Counted from the first letter of the stretch, positions 41,035 to 50,363 are shown. The stretch: 64,000 nucleotides of DNA from CAYLNL01 sp964385175 (GCA_964385175.1 CAYLNL010000007.1:118019-182018), one strand, 5' to 3'. A program made the numbers and translations. The notes: a model not told the origin generated them from the sequence alone.

Positions 41035-41295
41035 TGGAAAAAGAGGATATGCCCGATACATCTTCCCCAATAAATGCCTTATACCGGTATTAAACCAGTT
41101 TCTATTACGGGGACTAAAATTTATTTTAGATATTTATAGCTGCGATAGTTTTAGCAGGCGATTAGTTAGTTGCATCTGTTTGCCGGTGTCTCGTGGGATA
41201 TTACTGTATGAATAAATTAGATAGGTTGGTTTAGCATACAAAATTTCAAATCTCAATGCCCGTATCTCGCCTTAAAACAGTATTTCAATTAAAAA

Positions 41296-42054
41296 TTACC
41301 CTCTCAGTCGCCTCAATTCGGCATAACGCTCATATACACTAAGGGCATTCAGGTAAGAGATGATGTACCCATTTTTTCCGTCTAAAAAACCCAATCGCCA
41401 AAAATAATGGTTCCAGAATTTATAGGCTGGTTTCACATACCGGCGAAACCAGTTGGGGTGCGCCCCTTTCCGGTATTCTTCAAAACCTCGCAACTTGCCA
41501 TATAACAACATTTTTCGTTTATACTCTCCATAGTTTTTATAAAAATAATGAGGCAGCTTGTTTTTTAAAACACCTGTTTTTCCATTTACCGCCAAATCTT
41601 CGTGCACTATTTTTTCGGGTTTAAAATAAACGGCTTCTTTTTTAAATAGCCGATACACCTTATCGGTCTGGAGCCCGCTGTATCTCAATGGTTTATTATT
41701 TATAATAAACTGCCGGTACATATAGTAAGCTTCGCAAGTATATGGAGAGCAAATAGTTTCCTGAATTTCTTGCTGCAAGACTTCCGTGATGCGCTCATCG
41801 GCATCTATAAATAGCACCCATGAATGAGAAGCCTGTTGCAGGGCAAAAGATTTTTGGGCGGTGAAATTTTCAAAAGGATGTTGCAGCGCTATTATATTGG
41901 GGTAACTTTTTAAAAATTCCCACGTACCGTCAGTACTGTAAGAGTCTGTCACCACAATCTCATCGGCAAAAGCAAGGCTTTGCAGGCAAGCTGCAATATG
42001 CTCTATTTCGTTGTAAGTAATAAGTACAGCTGATATTTTTGCTGGTGGGTTCAA
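41296..42054 (-). CDS. Family 2 glycosyltransferase (WaaE/KdtX-like)
   Basis: 252-aa GT-A glycosyltransferase with the typical start SAVLITYNEIEHIAACLQSL and a DxD-containing VLFIDADERI (about residues 87-96). EIVVTDSYSTDGT and the basic C-terminal half with WFRRYVKPAYKF suggest the WaaE-like branch, which adds glucose to the LPS core, but donor and acceptor are not certain. It lies 36 bp after dapD in the same direction, so it may share its transcript. The 202 bp beyond its stop hold no gene. Confidence 0.88.
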   Translation of the reverse strand: MNPPAKISAVLITYNEIEHIAACLQSLAFADEIVVTDSYSTDGTWEFLKSYPNIIALQHPFENFTAQKSFALQQASHSWVLFIDADERITEVLQQEIQETICSPYTCEAYYMYRQFIINNKPLRYSGLQTDKVYRLFKKEAVYFKPEKIVHEDLAVNGKTGVLKNKLPHYFYKNYGEYKRKMLLYGKLRGFEEYRKGAHPNWFRRYVKPAYKFWNHYFWRLGFLDGKNGYIISYLNALSVYERYAELRRLRG

Positions 42055-42090
42055 AAAGCCTGTTTTTTTTGACTGCGTTCCTCAAACATT

Positions 42091-42906
42091 CTATATTGGT
42101 AGGTTATAGTCTCGGAGCGCCTGGTTAAGGGAGGTTTTTTTATCGGTGCTTTCCTTTCGCTTGCCAATAATAAGAGCGCATGGTACCTGGTACACGCCTG
42201 CCGGGAATTTTTTGGCATAGCTGCCTGGAATTACTACAGATTGGGCGGGTATGCTGCCCTTCCTTTCCACGGGAGTATCCCCGGTAACGTCTATAATTTT
42301 GGTAGAACCCGTGAGCACCACATTCGCTCCGAGAACTGCTTCCCGCTCCACTCGCACACCTTCTACCACAATACAGCGGGAGCCAATAAAAACATCGTCT
42401 TCAATAATTACAGGATTTGCCTGCACAGGCTCTAAAACGCCACCCACGCCTGCGCCCCCGCTCAGGTGCACCCGCTTGCCTACCTGGGCGCAACTGCCCA
42501 CGGTAGCCCAGGTATCTATCATAGTTCCCTCATCTACATACGCACCAATGTTTATATAACTGGGCATAAGAATAACGCCCGGGGCTATATAGGCGCCATA
42601 GCGCGCTACTGCATGAGGCACTACCCGGATTTTTTTCTGGGCGTATCCCTTCTTTAATGGAATTTTATCGTGAAATTCCAGCGGGCCGGCTTCTGTAACC
42701 TCCATCTGGCGCATGGAAAAATACAATAGTACTGCTTTTTTTATCCATTCATTCACCCGCCAGTTATTGCCATGAGGCTCAGCCGCGCGCAGCGAACCGC
42801 TATCTACTTTCTCTATTACCTCTTCAATGGCGTGTAGGGTGGCAGGCTCATTTAAAAGCAACCGGTTTTCCCAGGCTTTTTCCACGAGCGTTTGCAGTTG
42901 GTTCAT
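42091..42906 (-). CDS. dapD: 2,3,4,5-tetrahydropyridine-2,6-dicarboxylate N-succinyltransferase
   Basis: Succinyl-CoA-dependent step of lysine and meso-diaminopimelate synthesis, supplying peptidoglycan. The central part is a left-handed beta-helix of hexapeptide repeats (about residues 100-210), including GAYIAPGVILMPSYINIGAY, VDEGTMIDTWATVGSCAQVG and VFIGSRCIVVEGVRV. A short C-terminal helix follows. Length 271 aa is normal. An exact -7 element lies upstream (minus strand 42926-42933). It lies 36 bp before the glycosyltransferase gene, and the two could be an operon. Confidence 0.96.
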   Translation of the reverse strand: MNQLQTLVEKAWENRLLLNEPATLHAIEEVIEKVDSGSLRAAEPHGNNWRVNEWIKKAVLLYFSMRQMEVTEAGPLEFHDKIPLKKGYAQKKIRVVPHAVARYGAYIAPGVILMPSYINIGAYVDEGTMIDTWATVGSCAQVGKRVHLSGGAGVGGVLEPVQANPVIIEDDVFIGSRCIVVEGVRVEREAVLGANVVLTGSTKIIDVTGDTPVERKGSIPAQSVVIPGSYAKKFPAGVYQVPCALIIGKRKESTDKKTSLNQALRDYNLPI

Positions 42907-42925
42907 ACGTTGTTACGGTTTTTAA

Positions 42926-42933
42926 CAAAGATA
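42926..42933 (-). promoter_or_regulatory. Promoter -7 element of dapD
   Basis: TATCTTTG on the minus strand, exact consensus, 19 nt before the start codon. Confidence 0.55.
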
Positions 42934-42985
42934 GGTTCTTTTGTAAATATAGCGGGAGAAGTTTCGGGCTATCTCAAATTAGCCG

Positions 42986-42993
42986 TATTTTTG
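42986..42993 (+). promoter_or_regulatory. Promoter -7 element of ruvX
   Basis: TATTTTTG fits TAnnTTTG and ends only 10 nt before the ATG, implying a very short or absent 5' leader. Confidence 0.45.
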
Positions 42994-43003
42994 TAGAAAA
43001 AGA

Positions 43004-43423
43004 ATGGCTCGTATCCTGGCCTTAGATTATGGTGAAAAACGCACGGGCATTGCGGTAACCGATGAGCTGCAATGCATTGCTTCAGCGCTTACTACTGTTC
43101 CCACAAAAGGGTTGTTGCTTTTTTTGAAAGATTATATGGCGAAAGAAAAAGTTGAAAAGATTTTGGTGGGTGAGCCGAAACGACATAGTGGCGAATCGCC
43201 TGCCTTAGAGGGTGCCATTCAGGAATTTATAAAAAGGTTTCAAAAAGAAGAAGTTTCTGTTCCTGTGGAAAGGATAGATGAGCGATTTACCTCTAAAATG
43301 GCTTTTAGAACCCTGTTAGATGCGGGATTGAAAAAGAAACAGCGACGAGATAAGGGGCTGATAGATAAAATAAGCGCTACACTTATTTTGCAATCCTATT
43401 TAGATGGGAAAAAAAGGGCATAG
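43004..43423 (+). CDS. ruvX: Holliday junction resolvase RuvX/YqgF
   Basis: RNase H-fold nuclease implicated in Holliday junction resolution and in 16S rRNA 5'-end maturation. The N-terminal ILALDYGEKRTGIAVTDEL (about residues 4-22) holds the first catalytic Asp; VEKILVGEPKRHSGE and VERIDERFTSKMA, then DKISATLILQSYLD supply the remaining acidic residues. Length 139 aa is usual. It has a very short leader behind its -7 element. def follows 78 bp downstream from its own promoter. Confidence 0.94.
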   Translation: MARILALDYGEKRTGIAVTDELQCIASALTTVPTKGLLLFLKDYMAKEKVEKILVGEPKRHSGESPALEGAIQEFIKRFQKEEVSVPVERIDERFTSKMAFRTLLDAGLKKKQRRDKGLIDKISATLILQSYLDGKKRA

Positions 43424-43464
43424 AGTGATAGAAGAGGCGCTATGGCAGACACTTTAAAAATTAG

Positions 43465-43472
43465 TAGATTTG
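43465..43472 (+). promoter_or_regulatory. Promoter -7 element of def
   Basis: TAGATTTG, exact consensus, 29 nt before the ATG. Confidence 0.5.
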
Positions 43473-43501
43473 AAAAAATTTGTTGAACAAACCTTACGCA
43501 C

Positions 43502-44080
43502 ATGATTTTACCCATTGTAGCATACGGAGATGCTGTGTTGCGAAAAAAAGCTTTGGCTATTTCTCCCGATTATCCAGAGTTAAAGCTACTCATCGCTAAT
43601 ATGTTCGAAACTATGTACAACGCTTTTGGGGTGGGTTTGGCAGCTCCCCAGGTAGGGCTTCCTATACGGTTGTTTATAATAGATACTGCCGGCTTTGCTG
43701 AGGATGAGAAACTTACGGAGGCAGAAAAAAAAGAGCTCAAAAATTGCAAGAAGGTATTTATTAACCCTACTCTTTTGCTGGAGCAAGGTGAACCCTGGGT
43801 ATTTAATGAAGGGTGTTTGAGTATTCCTGACATACGGGAAGATGTTTCCCGAAAAGAAACCATTCGCATAGAGTATTACGATGAGGGGTTTACAAAACAT
43901 ACGACAGATTATGGCGGGCTTATAGCTCGTGTTATTCAGCATGAGTATGACCATATAGAAGGAATTTTGTTTACTGACAGGCTTTCTCCTTTAAAGAAAC
44001 GCTTGCTTAAGGGTAAACTCACAGATATTACCAAAGGAAAGGTAAAGGCAGACTACAAGATGCGTTTTCCGGGAAGATAA
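43502..44080 (+). CDS. def: Peptide deformylase
   Basis: Metalloenzyme that removes the formyl group from nascent protein N-termini. All three motifs are present: GVGLAAPQVG (about residues 43-52), EGCLSIP (about 102-108) with the metal-binding Cys, and QHEYDHIEG (about 147-155) with the HExxH pair. Length 192 aa is normal for Bacteroidota Def. The ATG at 43502 starts the family-typical ILPIVAYGDAVLR. Confidence 0.96.
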   Translation: MILPIVAYGDAVLRKKALAISPDYPELKLLIANMFETMYNAFGVGLAAPQVGLPIRLFIIDTAGFAEDEKLTEAEKKELKNCKKVFINPTLLLEQGEPWVFNEGCLSIPDIREDVSRKETIRIEYYDEGFTKHTTDYGGLIARVIQHEYDHIEGILFTDRLSPLKKRLLKGKLTDITKGKVKADYKMRFPGR

Positions 44081-44172
44081 TCTCATGAGGCAGCGCTAAT
44101 TGTGAATATGCTTGTGTAATGGTGCGGCGGAAATTTTTGTATATTGCAACTTAAATTCCAAAAATAGTAGTT

Positions 44173-44937
44173 ATGAAGGCATATAACTGGGTGTTTTTCT
44201 TATCAGTATCAATAGCTACAGCGCAAACCATTACGCAGCAGGGAGTTACTGCAAATAGTGTGAAACTTGGGGAGTTCGCTTTCGGCAATAATCCAAATGC
44301 TATAGATTTTTATACTATGATTCGCAATAAGGTGGGCTATGATGTGCGCGATAAGAAAGTAAGTATTAAGGATATAGAAGGCAGCATGTACATCACTGAT
44401 TATTTCCTGCCTGGCACGGTTTACTATAACGGCGAAGACCAGGGTATTCATTACCTGCGCTACGATGCGTATAATGACGAGGTGGAAGTAAAAAAAGAGC
44501 AATTTGAAGAAGGTCCTATACAGGCGCTCCTGAAAACAGCCGTTATTTCTTGTAACATAGATAACGAATCGCTTTTTTATATGCCGCATATACGCCCCGA
44601 TAATAACCGGGCTGAGGGTTATCTTTTTGAGCTGCATAAGGGTAAGAAGTATGAGGTATATATGCGAAAAAGTAAACTCTTTAAGGAGGCCAAAAAAGCC
44701 CAGACTTCTTTGCAAGGCTCTTTTCCGCCTCGCTTGATTGACCAGGTAGAATATTATTATAAAAAAACAGGCGATGCAGCTATTCCTATATATCTTGGGG
44801 CTAAAAAGAAAGAACTGCTCGCTCATTTTCCAGACGACAAAAAGACGCTGGAAACATATATAAAAGAGCAGCATCTCGATATAGCTACGTCTAAAGATGT
44901 ATTGCAACTTTTTTTATACATGGAAACGCTTCCGTAA
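44173..44937 (+). CDS. Secreted hypothetical protein
   Basis: 254 aa with a short signal peptide (MKAYNWVFFLSVSIATAQ). No motif or family was recognised. The mature part is mixed alpha/beta with many Tyr, Lys and acidic residues; no transmembrane segment, Cys or repeat stands out, except a single Cys in VISCNIDNES. A near-consensus -7 TATATTGC (44140-44147) precedes it. It is convergent with the barrel protein gene (44975-46750), with 37 bp between stops. Probably periplasmic or secreted. Confidence 0.7.
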   Translation: MKAYNWVFFLSVSIATAQTITQQGVTANSVKLGEFAFGNNPNAIDFYTMIRNKVGYDVRDKKVSIKDIEGSMYITDYFLPGTVYYNGEDQGIHYLRYDAYNDEVEVKKEQFEEGPIQALLKTAVISCNIDNESLFYMPHIRPDNNRAEGYLFELHKGKKYEVYMRKSKLFKEAKKAQTSLQGSFPPRLIDQVEYYYKKTGDAAIPIYLGAKKKELLAHFPDDKKTLETYIKEQHLDIATSKDVLQLFLYMETLP

Positions 44938-44974
44938 CAGCAGTGCAGAAGGGTGCGATTGGGAATAATTTTCC

Positions 44975-46750
44975 CTAAAAGAATGTAGAAAAACTAAGGT
45001 GAATAGTGGCATTGGAAAGTTTTAAAGGTTGTTCTTTTACTTTTCCAATAGCATATTGCATTTTCAATAACCCGCCGGCGCTTCGTAAACCCGCCCCCAA
45101 ACCAATTCCGTATAGCGTTTTCTCTGTCCCTGCCATGGCGTCTTTAACGTACCCAGCATCTATAATAGAATTTACATACAATGAATTGGAGAGCGCATAC
45201 CGGTATTCTGTGTTGGTTATGGTATAGAAAGTTGCCGGCAGCACATTTTCCTGGAATCCCCGAAGAGAAGAAATTCCCCCTAACCAAAATCTTTCGCCAG
45301 TGAAATAGGTGTTAGACTGTATGCCTTGAAGCACGTTCCTCAAAAAAATATAATTTCGCCTGTCTAATTGAAACTGATATTGAATATCTGTGGCAATTTT
45401 TTGTTGACCTGTCTGCTCTCCCTCAGCCATCCGCTTCCCCGAAAATAATGCTACGTTTATAAACATTTTATCACCTAATAAGGGTTGCGCCAATCCTCTT
45501 ACCCTTTGAGTAACCTGTAGTTTGTAGAAAAACGAGCGAAAATCAGCCGCATCCCCGGCGCCAGAAGATGATATATTGCTGGAAACTACCCCCTCAATCC
45601 CTGCCCGTACCGCCCAGCGGAGATTCCAGCTATAACTTATACCCAGGGCGGTGGTGGTATTATTAAAGGTAGAATCTTGTTTCACAATATTCAAACTTGC
45701 CTGGATGCCAAAAGGCGACTTCCTTATATAAGGAAGGGTTACTTCCGCCAGTAAAGCCGTTTGCTGGTTTCCATTATTTCGCCAATTAATAAGTAATTCT
45801 TCTCCTGCATTGAGGTTATTCACCAGTTTCATATTCACATACCCGTTTAACTTTACATTTCTATCCTCCTCATCGGTAGCAAAGCCCACGAAGCCATCAA
45901 AATAATTGCTTTTAACCCGCTCCAAATACAAAAATACCAATGTAGAATCTTCTGTAAACAACATTTCAGGGGGTTTAATTTCTCTCGCAAACCCTACTTG
46001 CGATAGCCTCACGGAAGCCTCTATAACTGTATTCCGTTGAAAAACAGCTCCTTTCTTCAACCTCGTTCCATACCTTATAAAAGACAAAGGAAAACGGTCA
46101 TATCCCTTTATCACAACTCCATCAACCCGTCTTTTTTGCGTGGTAGCTATCATGAGCGAACTCTCTAAAACACCCTCCTTACTACCCATATTTTGCAACT
46201 GCACCTCGGCGAAAGCATCGCCCATTTTTTCATAATAACTTACCACTTCATTGAGAAATACCTCAGTATCCCCAAAAGGAATTTCCACCGCATTATCTGT
46301 TAATTTCCATCCATCCCTTAAAAAAGATTCTATCGCTGTTTTAGAAAATTTGGCATCTTCTACATTGCTTTTATAATAAATAATATGAGAATTGGTTCGC
46401 ACCCCCAACCTTGCATATCCCATGAATAAACTATCAGATACCCGCACAATAGAATCTACCGTAGCATTTAAATACCCCTGGCGGGAGAGCGCCAGTTCTA
46501 ATTGCGCCGCCTCTTTGTATATAGATTGTAAATTAGTATGTAGCTGGTTGAAACCTACCTGGTTTATAGCAGCCATCTCCAGGCTGTCTATACTTGTTAT
46601 ATTCAATCTAAAAGATTGACTGCGCAAATACAGAGCCCCAGCCATAAAAAAAAATACACTCAGTAAAATACACCCCTGTTTCAAAGATGGTTCTTTTATA
46701 TAGTAAGTAACGAAAAAAACGCTGTTCCCGTGTTTCAACGTAAAACTCAA
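44975..46750 (-). CDS. BamA/TamA-like outer-membrane barrel protein
   Basis: 591 aa. After a hydrophobic N-terminus (VTYYIKEPSLKQGCILLSVFFF...) come POTRA-like segments (about residues 60-260), for example VDGVVIKGYDRFPLSFIRYG. The C-terminal ~330 residues form a D15-type barrel: FWLGGISSLRGFQENVLPA is the conserved L6-like region with the RGF motif, and GLGAGLRSAGGLLKMQYAIG and the terminal HLSFSTFF are outer-membrane end signatures. It probably inserts or translocates outer-membrane proteins, but is shorter than true BamA. The start is uncertain; it diverges from the rpsL promoter. Confidence 0.83.
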   Translation of the reverse strand: MSFTLKHGNSVFFVTYYIKEPSLKQGCILLSVFFFMAGALYLRSQSFRLNITSIDSLEMAAINQVGFNQLHTNLQSIYKEAAQLELALSRQGYLNATVDSIVRVSDSLFMGYARLGVRTNSHIIYYKSNVEDAKFSKTAIESFLRDGWKLTDNAVEIPFGDTEVFLNEVVSYYEKMGDAFAEVQLQNMGSKEGVLESSLMIATTQKRRVDGVVIKGYDRFPLSFIRYGTRLKKGAVFQRNTVIEASVRLSQVGFAREIKPPEMLFTEDSTLVFLYLERVKSNYFDGFVGFATDEEDRNVKLNGYVNMKLVNNLNAGEELLINWRNNGNQQTALLAEVTLPYIRKSPFGIQASLNIVKQDSTFNNTTTALGISYSWNLRWAVRAGIEGVVSSNISSSGAGDAADFRSFFYKLQVTQRVRGLAQPLLGDKMFINVALFSGKRMAEGEQTGQQKIATDIQYQFQLDRRNYIFLRNVLQGIQSNTYFTGERFWLGGISSLRGFQENVLPATFYTITNTEYRYALSNSLYVNSIIDAGYVKDAMAGTEKTLYGIGLGAGLRSAGGLLKMQYAIGKVKEQPLKLSNATIHLSFSTFF

Positions 46751-46783
46751 AAAACAAATTAAAAAAAAAATAAATAGGCAACA

Positions 46784-46814
46784 TTTGAATTGTTCAAAAA
46801 TATTTCTACCTTTG
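46784..46814 (+). promoter_or_regulatory. Promoter of the ribosomal cluster
   Basis: TTTG (46784-46787), 19 nt spacer, TACCTTTG (46807-46814): both elements match the Bacteroidota sigma factor consensus. The leader to rpsL is ~80 nt. Confidence 0.8.
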
Positions 46815-46830
46815 CAGCCCCTTTAAAATA

Positions 46831-46850
46831 CCTCCTCACTGAAAAGGAGG
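46831..46850 (+). promoter_or_regulatory. Hairpin in the rpsL leader
   Basis: CCTCCT (46831-46836) pairs with AGGAGG (46845-46850) around an 8-nt loop, in the 5'UTR. Possible regulatory or processing site. Confidence 0.45.
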
Positions 46851-46893
46851 GAGGGAATTTTTGTAAGTAATATTAAATTTTTATAGAACAGAT

Positions 46894-47298
46894 ATGCCAA
46901 CCATCTCGCAATTAGTAAGAAAAGGAAGAATGTCCTTAGCCAAAAAAAATAAATCGGCTGCCTTACAATCGTGCCCTCAGCGAAGAGGCGTTTGCACGCG
47001 AGTATATACCACCACACCCAAAAAACCCAACTCGGCTATGCGCAAAGTAGCCAGGGTGCGGCTCACCAACGGCAATGAGGTAAATGCGTATATCCCCGGT
47101 GAAGGACACAACCTCCAGGAGCACTCCATAGTTTTGGTGCGAGGCGGTAGAGTTAAAGATTTGCCGGGAGTTCGTTATCATATTGTGCGAGGCGCTTTAG
47201 ATACGGCTGGTGTGGCAGGAAGAACCCAGCGCCGCTCTAAATATGGTGCAAAAAGACCTAAACCCGGACAAGCTGCCGCTGCTCCCAAGAAAAAATAA
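46894..47298 (+). CDS. rpsL: 30S ribosomal protein S12
   Basis: Decoding-centre protein. The family loop TTPKKPNSAMRKVARVRL (about residues 41-58) contains the Lys that determines streptomycin response (wild-type K), and GGRVKDLPGVRYHIVRG (about 89-105) holds the second such lysine and is also normal. The C-terminus is extended and Lys/Pro/Ala-rich (134 aa versus ~124). First gene of the cluster; rpsG follows after 36 bp. Confidence 0.98.
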   Translation: MPTISQLVRKGRMSLAKKNKSAALQSCPQRRGVCTRVYTTTPKKPNSAMRKVARVRLTNGNEVNAYIPGEGHNLQEHSIVLVRGGRVKDLPGVRYHIVRGALDTAGVAGRTQRRSKYGAKRPKPGQAAAAPKKK

Positions 47299-47334
47299 AT
47301 CAATTATATAAAAATAAAAAATTAGTCTCTAACC

Positions 47335-47811
47335 ATGAGAAAAAAACAAGCCAAAAGACGCCCGTTACTTCCCGACCCAAAATTTAATGACCAGTTAGTA
47401 ACCCGTTTCGTAAATAATTTAATGTGGAGAGGCAAAAAATCAATAGCCTTTAAGATATTTTACGATGCTATGGACATTGTAGAACAAAAAAAACCAGATG
47501 CCGAAAAAGAATCTCTTCAGGTTTGGAAGGATGCGTTGTCTAACGTGATGCCTCACGTAGAAGTGCGCAGCCGGCGTGTGGGAGGCGCTAACTTCCAGAT
47601 ACCTATGCAAATACGGCCCGACCGTAAAGTATCTGTAGCCATGAAGTGGTTAATTGGGTATGCCCGCAAGCGCAATGAAAAATCTATGGCGCAAAAATTA
47701 GCCGCTGAAATCCTTGCAGCTGCCAAAGAAGAAGGCGCCGCCGTAAAAAAGAAAGTAGATACCCATAAAATGGCAGAAGCTAATAAAGCCTTCTCACACT
47801 TCAGATTCTAA
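47335..47811 (+). CDS. rpsG: 30S ribosomal protein S7
   Basis: Primary 16S rRNA-binding protein of the 30S head. Starts MRKKQAKRRPLLPDPKFNDQ and contains NLMWRGKKSIA and VEVRSRRVGGANFQIPM, the classic S7 core. Length 158 aa. fusA starts 30 bp downstream. Confidence 0.98.
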   Translation: MRKKQAKRRPLLPDPKFNDQLVTRFVNNLMWRGKKSIAFKIFYDAMDIVEQKKPDAEKESLQVWKDALSNVMPHVEVRSRRVGGANFQIPMQIRPDRKVSVAMKWLIGYARKRNEKSMAQKLAAEILAAAKEEGAAVKKKVDTHKMAEANKAFSHFRF

Positions 47812-47841
47812 AAACCCTCACCATATTATAGTAAAGCAAAC

Positions 47842-49968
47842 ATGTCAAGAGATTTAAAATATACCCGAAATATAGGCATCGCCGCACATATAGACGCCGG
47901 AAAAACCACTACCACTGAGCGCATTCTCTTTTATACCGGCGTGTCTCACAAAATAGGAGAGGTGCATGAGGGCGCTGCTACTATGGACTGGATGGAGCAG
48001 GAACAAGAACGGGGTATTACTATTACTTCTGCTGCTACTACTTGTATGTGGAATTTTCCTACTAAACAGGGGCAACCTATAGACCAAACCAAATCCTATC
48101 ATTTTAATATTATTGACACACCCGGGCACGTGGATTTTACAGTTGAGGTAAACCGTTCTCTTCGCGTATTAGATGGGTTAGTGTTCTTGTTTAGCGCTGT
48201 GGATGGAGTAGAACCTCAATCGGAGACTAACTGGCGACTGGCTGATAACTACAAGGTGCCGCGTATGGGCTTTGTAAATAAAATGGACCGCCAGGGTTCT
48301 GATTTTATAGGAGTATGCAACCAGGTGAAGGAGCGGCTTAAATCTAAAGCGGTTCCTATTGTATTGCCCATTGGGGAAGAAGCCGATTTTAAAGGTGTTG
48401 TAGATTTGGCAGCCAATAAAGCTATTATATGGCACGATGATAATTATGGCTCTACGTATGATGTGGTTGAGATTCCGGCTGATATGAAAGAAGAAGTTCA
48501 TACCTATCGTGCACAACTGATTGAAGCGGTGGCTGAATATGATGAAAAGCTGATGGAAAAATTCTTTGAAGATGAAAATTCTATCACTGAAGACGAAATT
48601 CATGCAGCCCTGCGAGCGGCAGTAATGGATATGAGCATCATTCCTATGACCTGTGGCTCATCTTTTAAGAATAAAGGCGTTCAGTTTCTGTTAGATGCTG
48701 TTTGCAGATACCTTCCATCGCCTATTGATAAAGAAGCTATCACAGGTGTTAACCCCGATACTGGCGCTGAAGTTTCCAGGAAACCCGACCCCAAAGCCCC
48801 TTTTGCGGCCTTAGCTTTTAAAATTGCTACCGACCCTTACGTGGGGCGGTTAGCTTTTTTCCGGGCTTACTCAGGAAGGTTAGATGCCGGCTCATACGTG
48901 TTGAACACGCGCTCTGGCAACAAAGAAAGAATTTCCCGTATCTACCAGATGCACGCTAACAAGCAAAATGCTATTGAATATATTGAAGCGGGAGACATAG
49001 GTGCTGCCGTGGGATTTAAAGATATTAAAACCGGCGATACATTGTGTGATGAAAAGCATCCTATTGTGTTGGAAAGCATGATATTCCCGGAACCGGTGAT
49101 TGGAATTGCGGTGGAGCCTAAAACAAAAGCAGATGTGGACAGGCTGGGTATGTCCTTAGCTAAATTAGCAGAAGAAGACCCTACTTTCCAGGTAAAAACT
49201 GATGAGGCTAGCGGGCAAACTATTATTTCAGGTATGGGTGAGCTTCACCTGGAAATAATTGTTGACCGTTTACGACGGGAATTTAAAGTTGAAGTAAACC
49301 AGGGGCAGCCGCAGGTAGAATATAAAGAATCGCTCACTGCTAAAGCAGAGCATAGAGAGGTGTATAAGAAACAAACGGGTGGGCGCGGTAAGTTTGCTGA
49401 TATTATCTTTACTATTGAGCCTGCTGAGAAAGATAAACCTGGTCTTGAATTTGTCAATGAAATAAAAGGAGGTAATATTCCCAAAGAATATGTTCCTTCC
49501 ATAGAAAAAGGTTTTCGCGAAGCTATGAAAAATGGGCCCTTGGCAGGGTTTGAATTAGAGGGTATGAAAATAGCTCTTAAAGATGGCTCGTTCCATGCGG
49601 TAGACTCTGATTCGCTTTCCTTTGAATTGGCTGCCCGCTTAGGGTTTAAAGAAGCTGCCCGCGCTGCCAAACCTGTGCTCATGGAGCCTATTATGAAATT
49701 AGAGGTGCTTACCCCCGAAGAAAATATGGGTGATATTGTAGGAGATTTAAACCGCCGCCGTGGGCATGTAAATGCTATGGACGACCGCGCCGGTTCTAAA
49801 GTTATCCGGGCTGAAGTTCCCTTGTCTGAAATGTTTGGCTATGTAACTTCTCTCCGCACCCTTTCATCTGGAAGAGCCACCTCTACAATGGAATTTTCTC
49901 ATTATGCCCAAACACCTCCCAACATTGCTGAAGAGGTTATTAAAAAAACAAAAGGCGTTAACGTATAA
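47842..49968 (+). CDS. fusA: Elongation factor G
   Basis: Translocase GTPase of translation. G1 is GIAAHIDAGKTTTTERILFY (about residues 11-30), the G2 region holds ERGITITSAATT, G3 IIDTPGHVDFTVEV and G4 FVNKMDRQGSDF. The C-terminal domains are intact, 708 aa overall. No tuf gene follows: fusA is joined directly to rpsJ with a 10-bp spacer, the arrangement usual in Bacteroidota. Confidence 0.98.
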   Translation: MSRDLKYTRNIGIAAHIDAGKTTTTERILFYTGVSHKIGEVHEGAATMDWMEQEQERGITITSAATTCMWNFPTKQGQPIDQTKSYHFNIIDTPGHVDFTVEVNRSLRVLDGLVFLFSAVDGVEPQSETNWRLADNYKVPRMGFVNKMDRQGSDFIGVCNQVKERLKSKAVPIVLPIGEEADFKGVVDLAANKAIIWHDDNYGSTYDVVEIPADMKEEVHTYRAQLIEAVAEYDEKLMEKFFEDENSITEDEIHAALRAAVMDMSIIPMTCGSSFKNKGVQFLLDAVCRYLPSPIDKEAITGVNPDTGAEVSRKPDPKAPFAALAFKIATDPYVGRLAFFRAYSGRLDAGSYVLNTRSGNKERISRIYQMHANKQNAIEYIEAGDIGAAVGFKDIKTGDTLCDEKHPIVLESMIFPEPVIGIAVEPKTKADVDRLGMSLAKLAEEDPTFQVKTDEASGQTIISGMGELHLEIIVDRLRREFKVEVNQGQPQVEYKESLTAKAEHREVYKKQTGGRGKFADIIFTIEPAEKDKPGLEFVNEIKGGNIPKEYVPSIEKGFREAMKNGPLAGFELEGMKIALKDGSFHAVDSDSLSFELAARLGFKEAARAAKPVLMEPIMKLEVLTPEENMGDIVGDLNRRRGHVNAMDDRAGSKVIRAEVPLSEMFGYVTSLRTLSSGRATSTMEFSHYAQTPPNIAEEVIKKTKGVNV

Positions 49969-49978
49969 TCTGTAAACC

Positions 49979-50284
49979 ATGAGTCAGAAGATTCGTATAA
50001 AACTAAAATCATACGACCATAATTTGGTGGACAAATCTGCCGAAAAAATTGTGAAAACCGTAAAAACCACCGGCGCTATTGTAACGGGGCCTATTCCGCT
50101 ACCAACACACAAAAAGATATTTACTGTATTACGCTCTCCCCACGTAAATAAAAAATCCAGGGAGCAGTTTCAGTTAAGTTCACACAAACGCCTGCTAGAT
50201 ATTTACAGTTCGTCTGCCAAAACCATTGATGCCTTGATGAAGTTAGAGCTTCCCAGCGGTGTGGAAGTAGAAATTAAAGTTTGA
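49979..50284 (+). CDS. rpsJ: 30S ribosomal protein S10
   Basis: 30S head protein, also the NusE transcription factor. IRIKLKSYDHNLVDKSAEKI at the start and GPIPLPTHKKIFTVLRSPHVNKKSREQF-type loop (about residues 38-65) identify it. Length 101 aa. A 79-bp gap with a hairpin separates it from rplC, the largest gap in this part of the cluster. Confidence 0.98.
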   Translation: MSQKIRIKLKSYDHNLVDKSAEKIVKTVKTTGAIVTGPIPLPTHKKIFTVLRSPHVNKKSREQFQLSSHKRLLDIYSSSAKTIDALMKLELPSGVEVEIKV

Positions 50285-50297
50285 TAAAAAAGTAAAT

Positions 50298-50333
50298 GCC
50301 TCATCGTGCCATAGAAGAACAAAATAATGAGGC
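50298..50333 (+). promoter_or_regulatory. Hairpin between rpsJ and rplC
   Basis: GCCTCAT (50298-50304) pairs with ATGAGGC (50327-50333), 7 bp with a 22-nt loop. No T tract, so probably not a terminator; a candidate ribosomal-protein binding or processing site. Confidence 0.45.
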
Positions 50334-50363
50334 GCTGTGTATATAATTAATTTAGTATAAAAT

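Noticed and set aside
41006..41215. 69-aa ORF after the eRF1-like gene
   Set aside because: It is the wrong alternative frame at the T9 run; the other frame matches the family ending.
44209..44907. 232-aa minus-strand ORF
   Set aside because: It is antisense to the secreted hypothetical protein at 44173, whose signal peptide and promoter support the plus strand.
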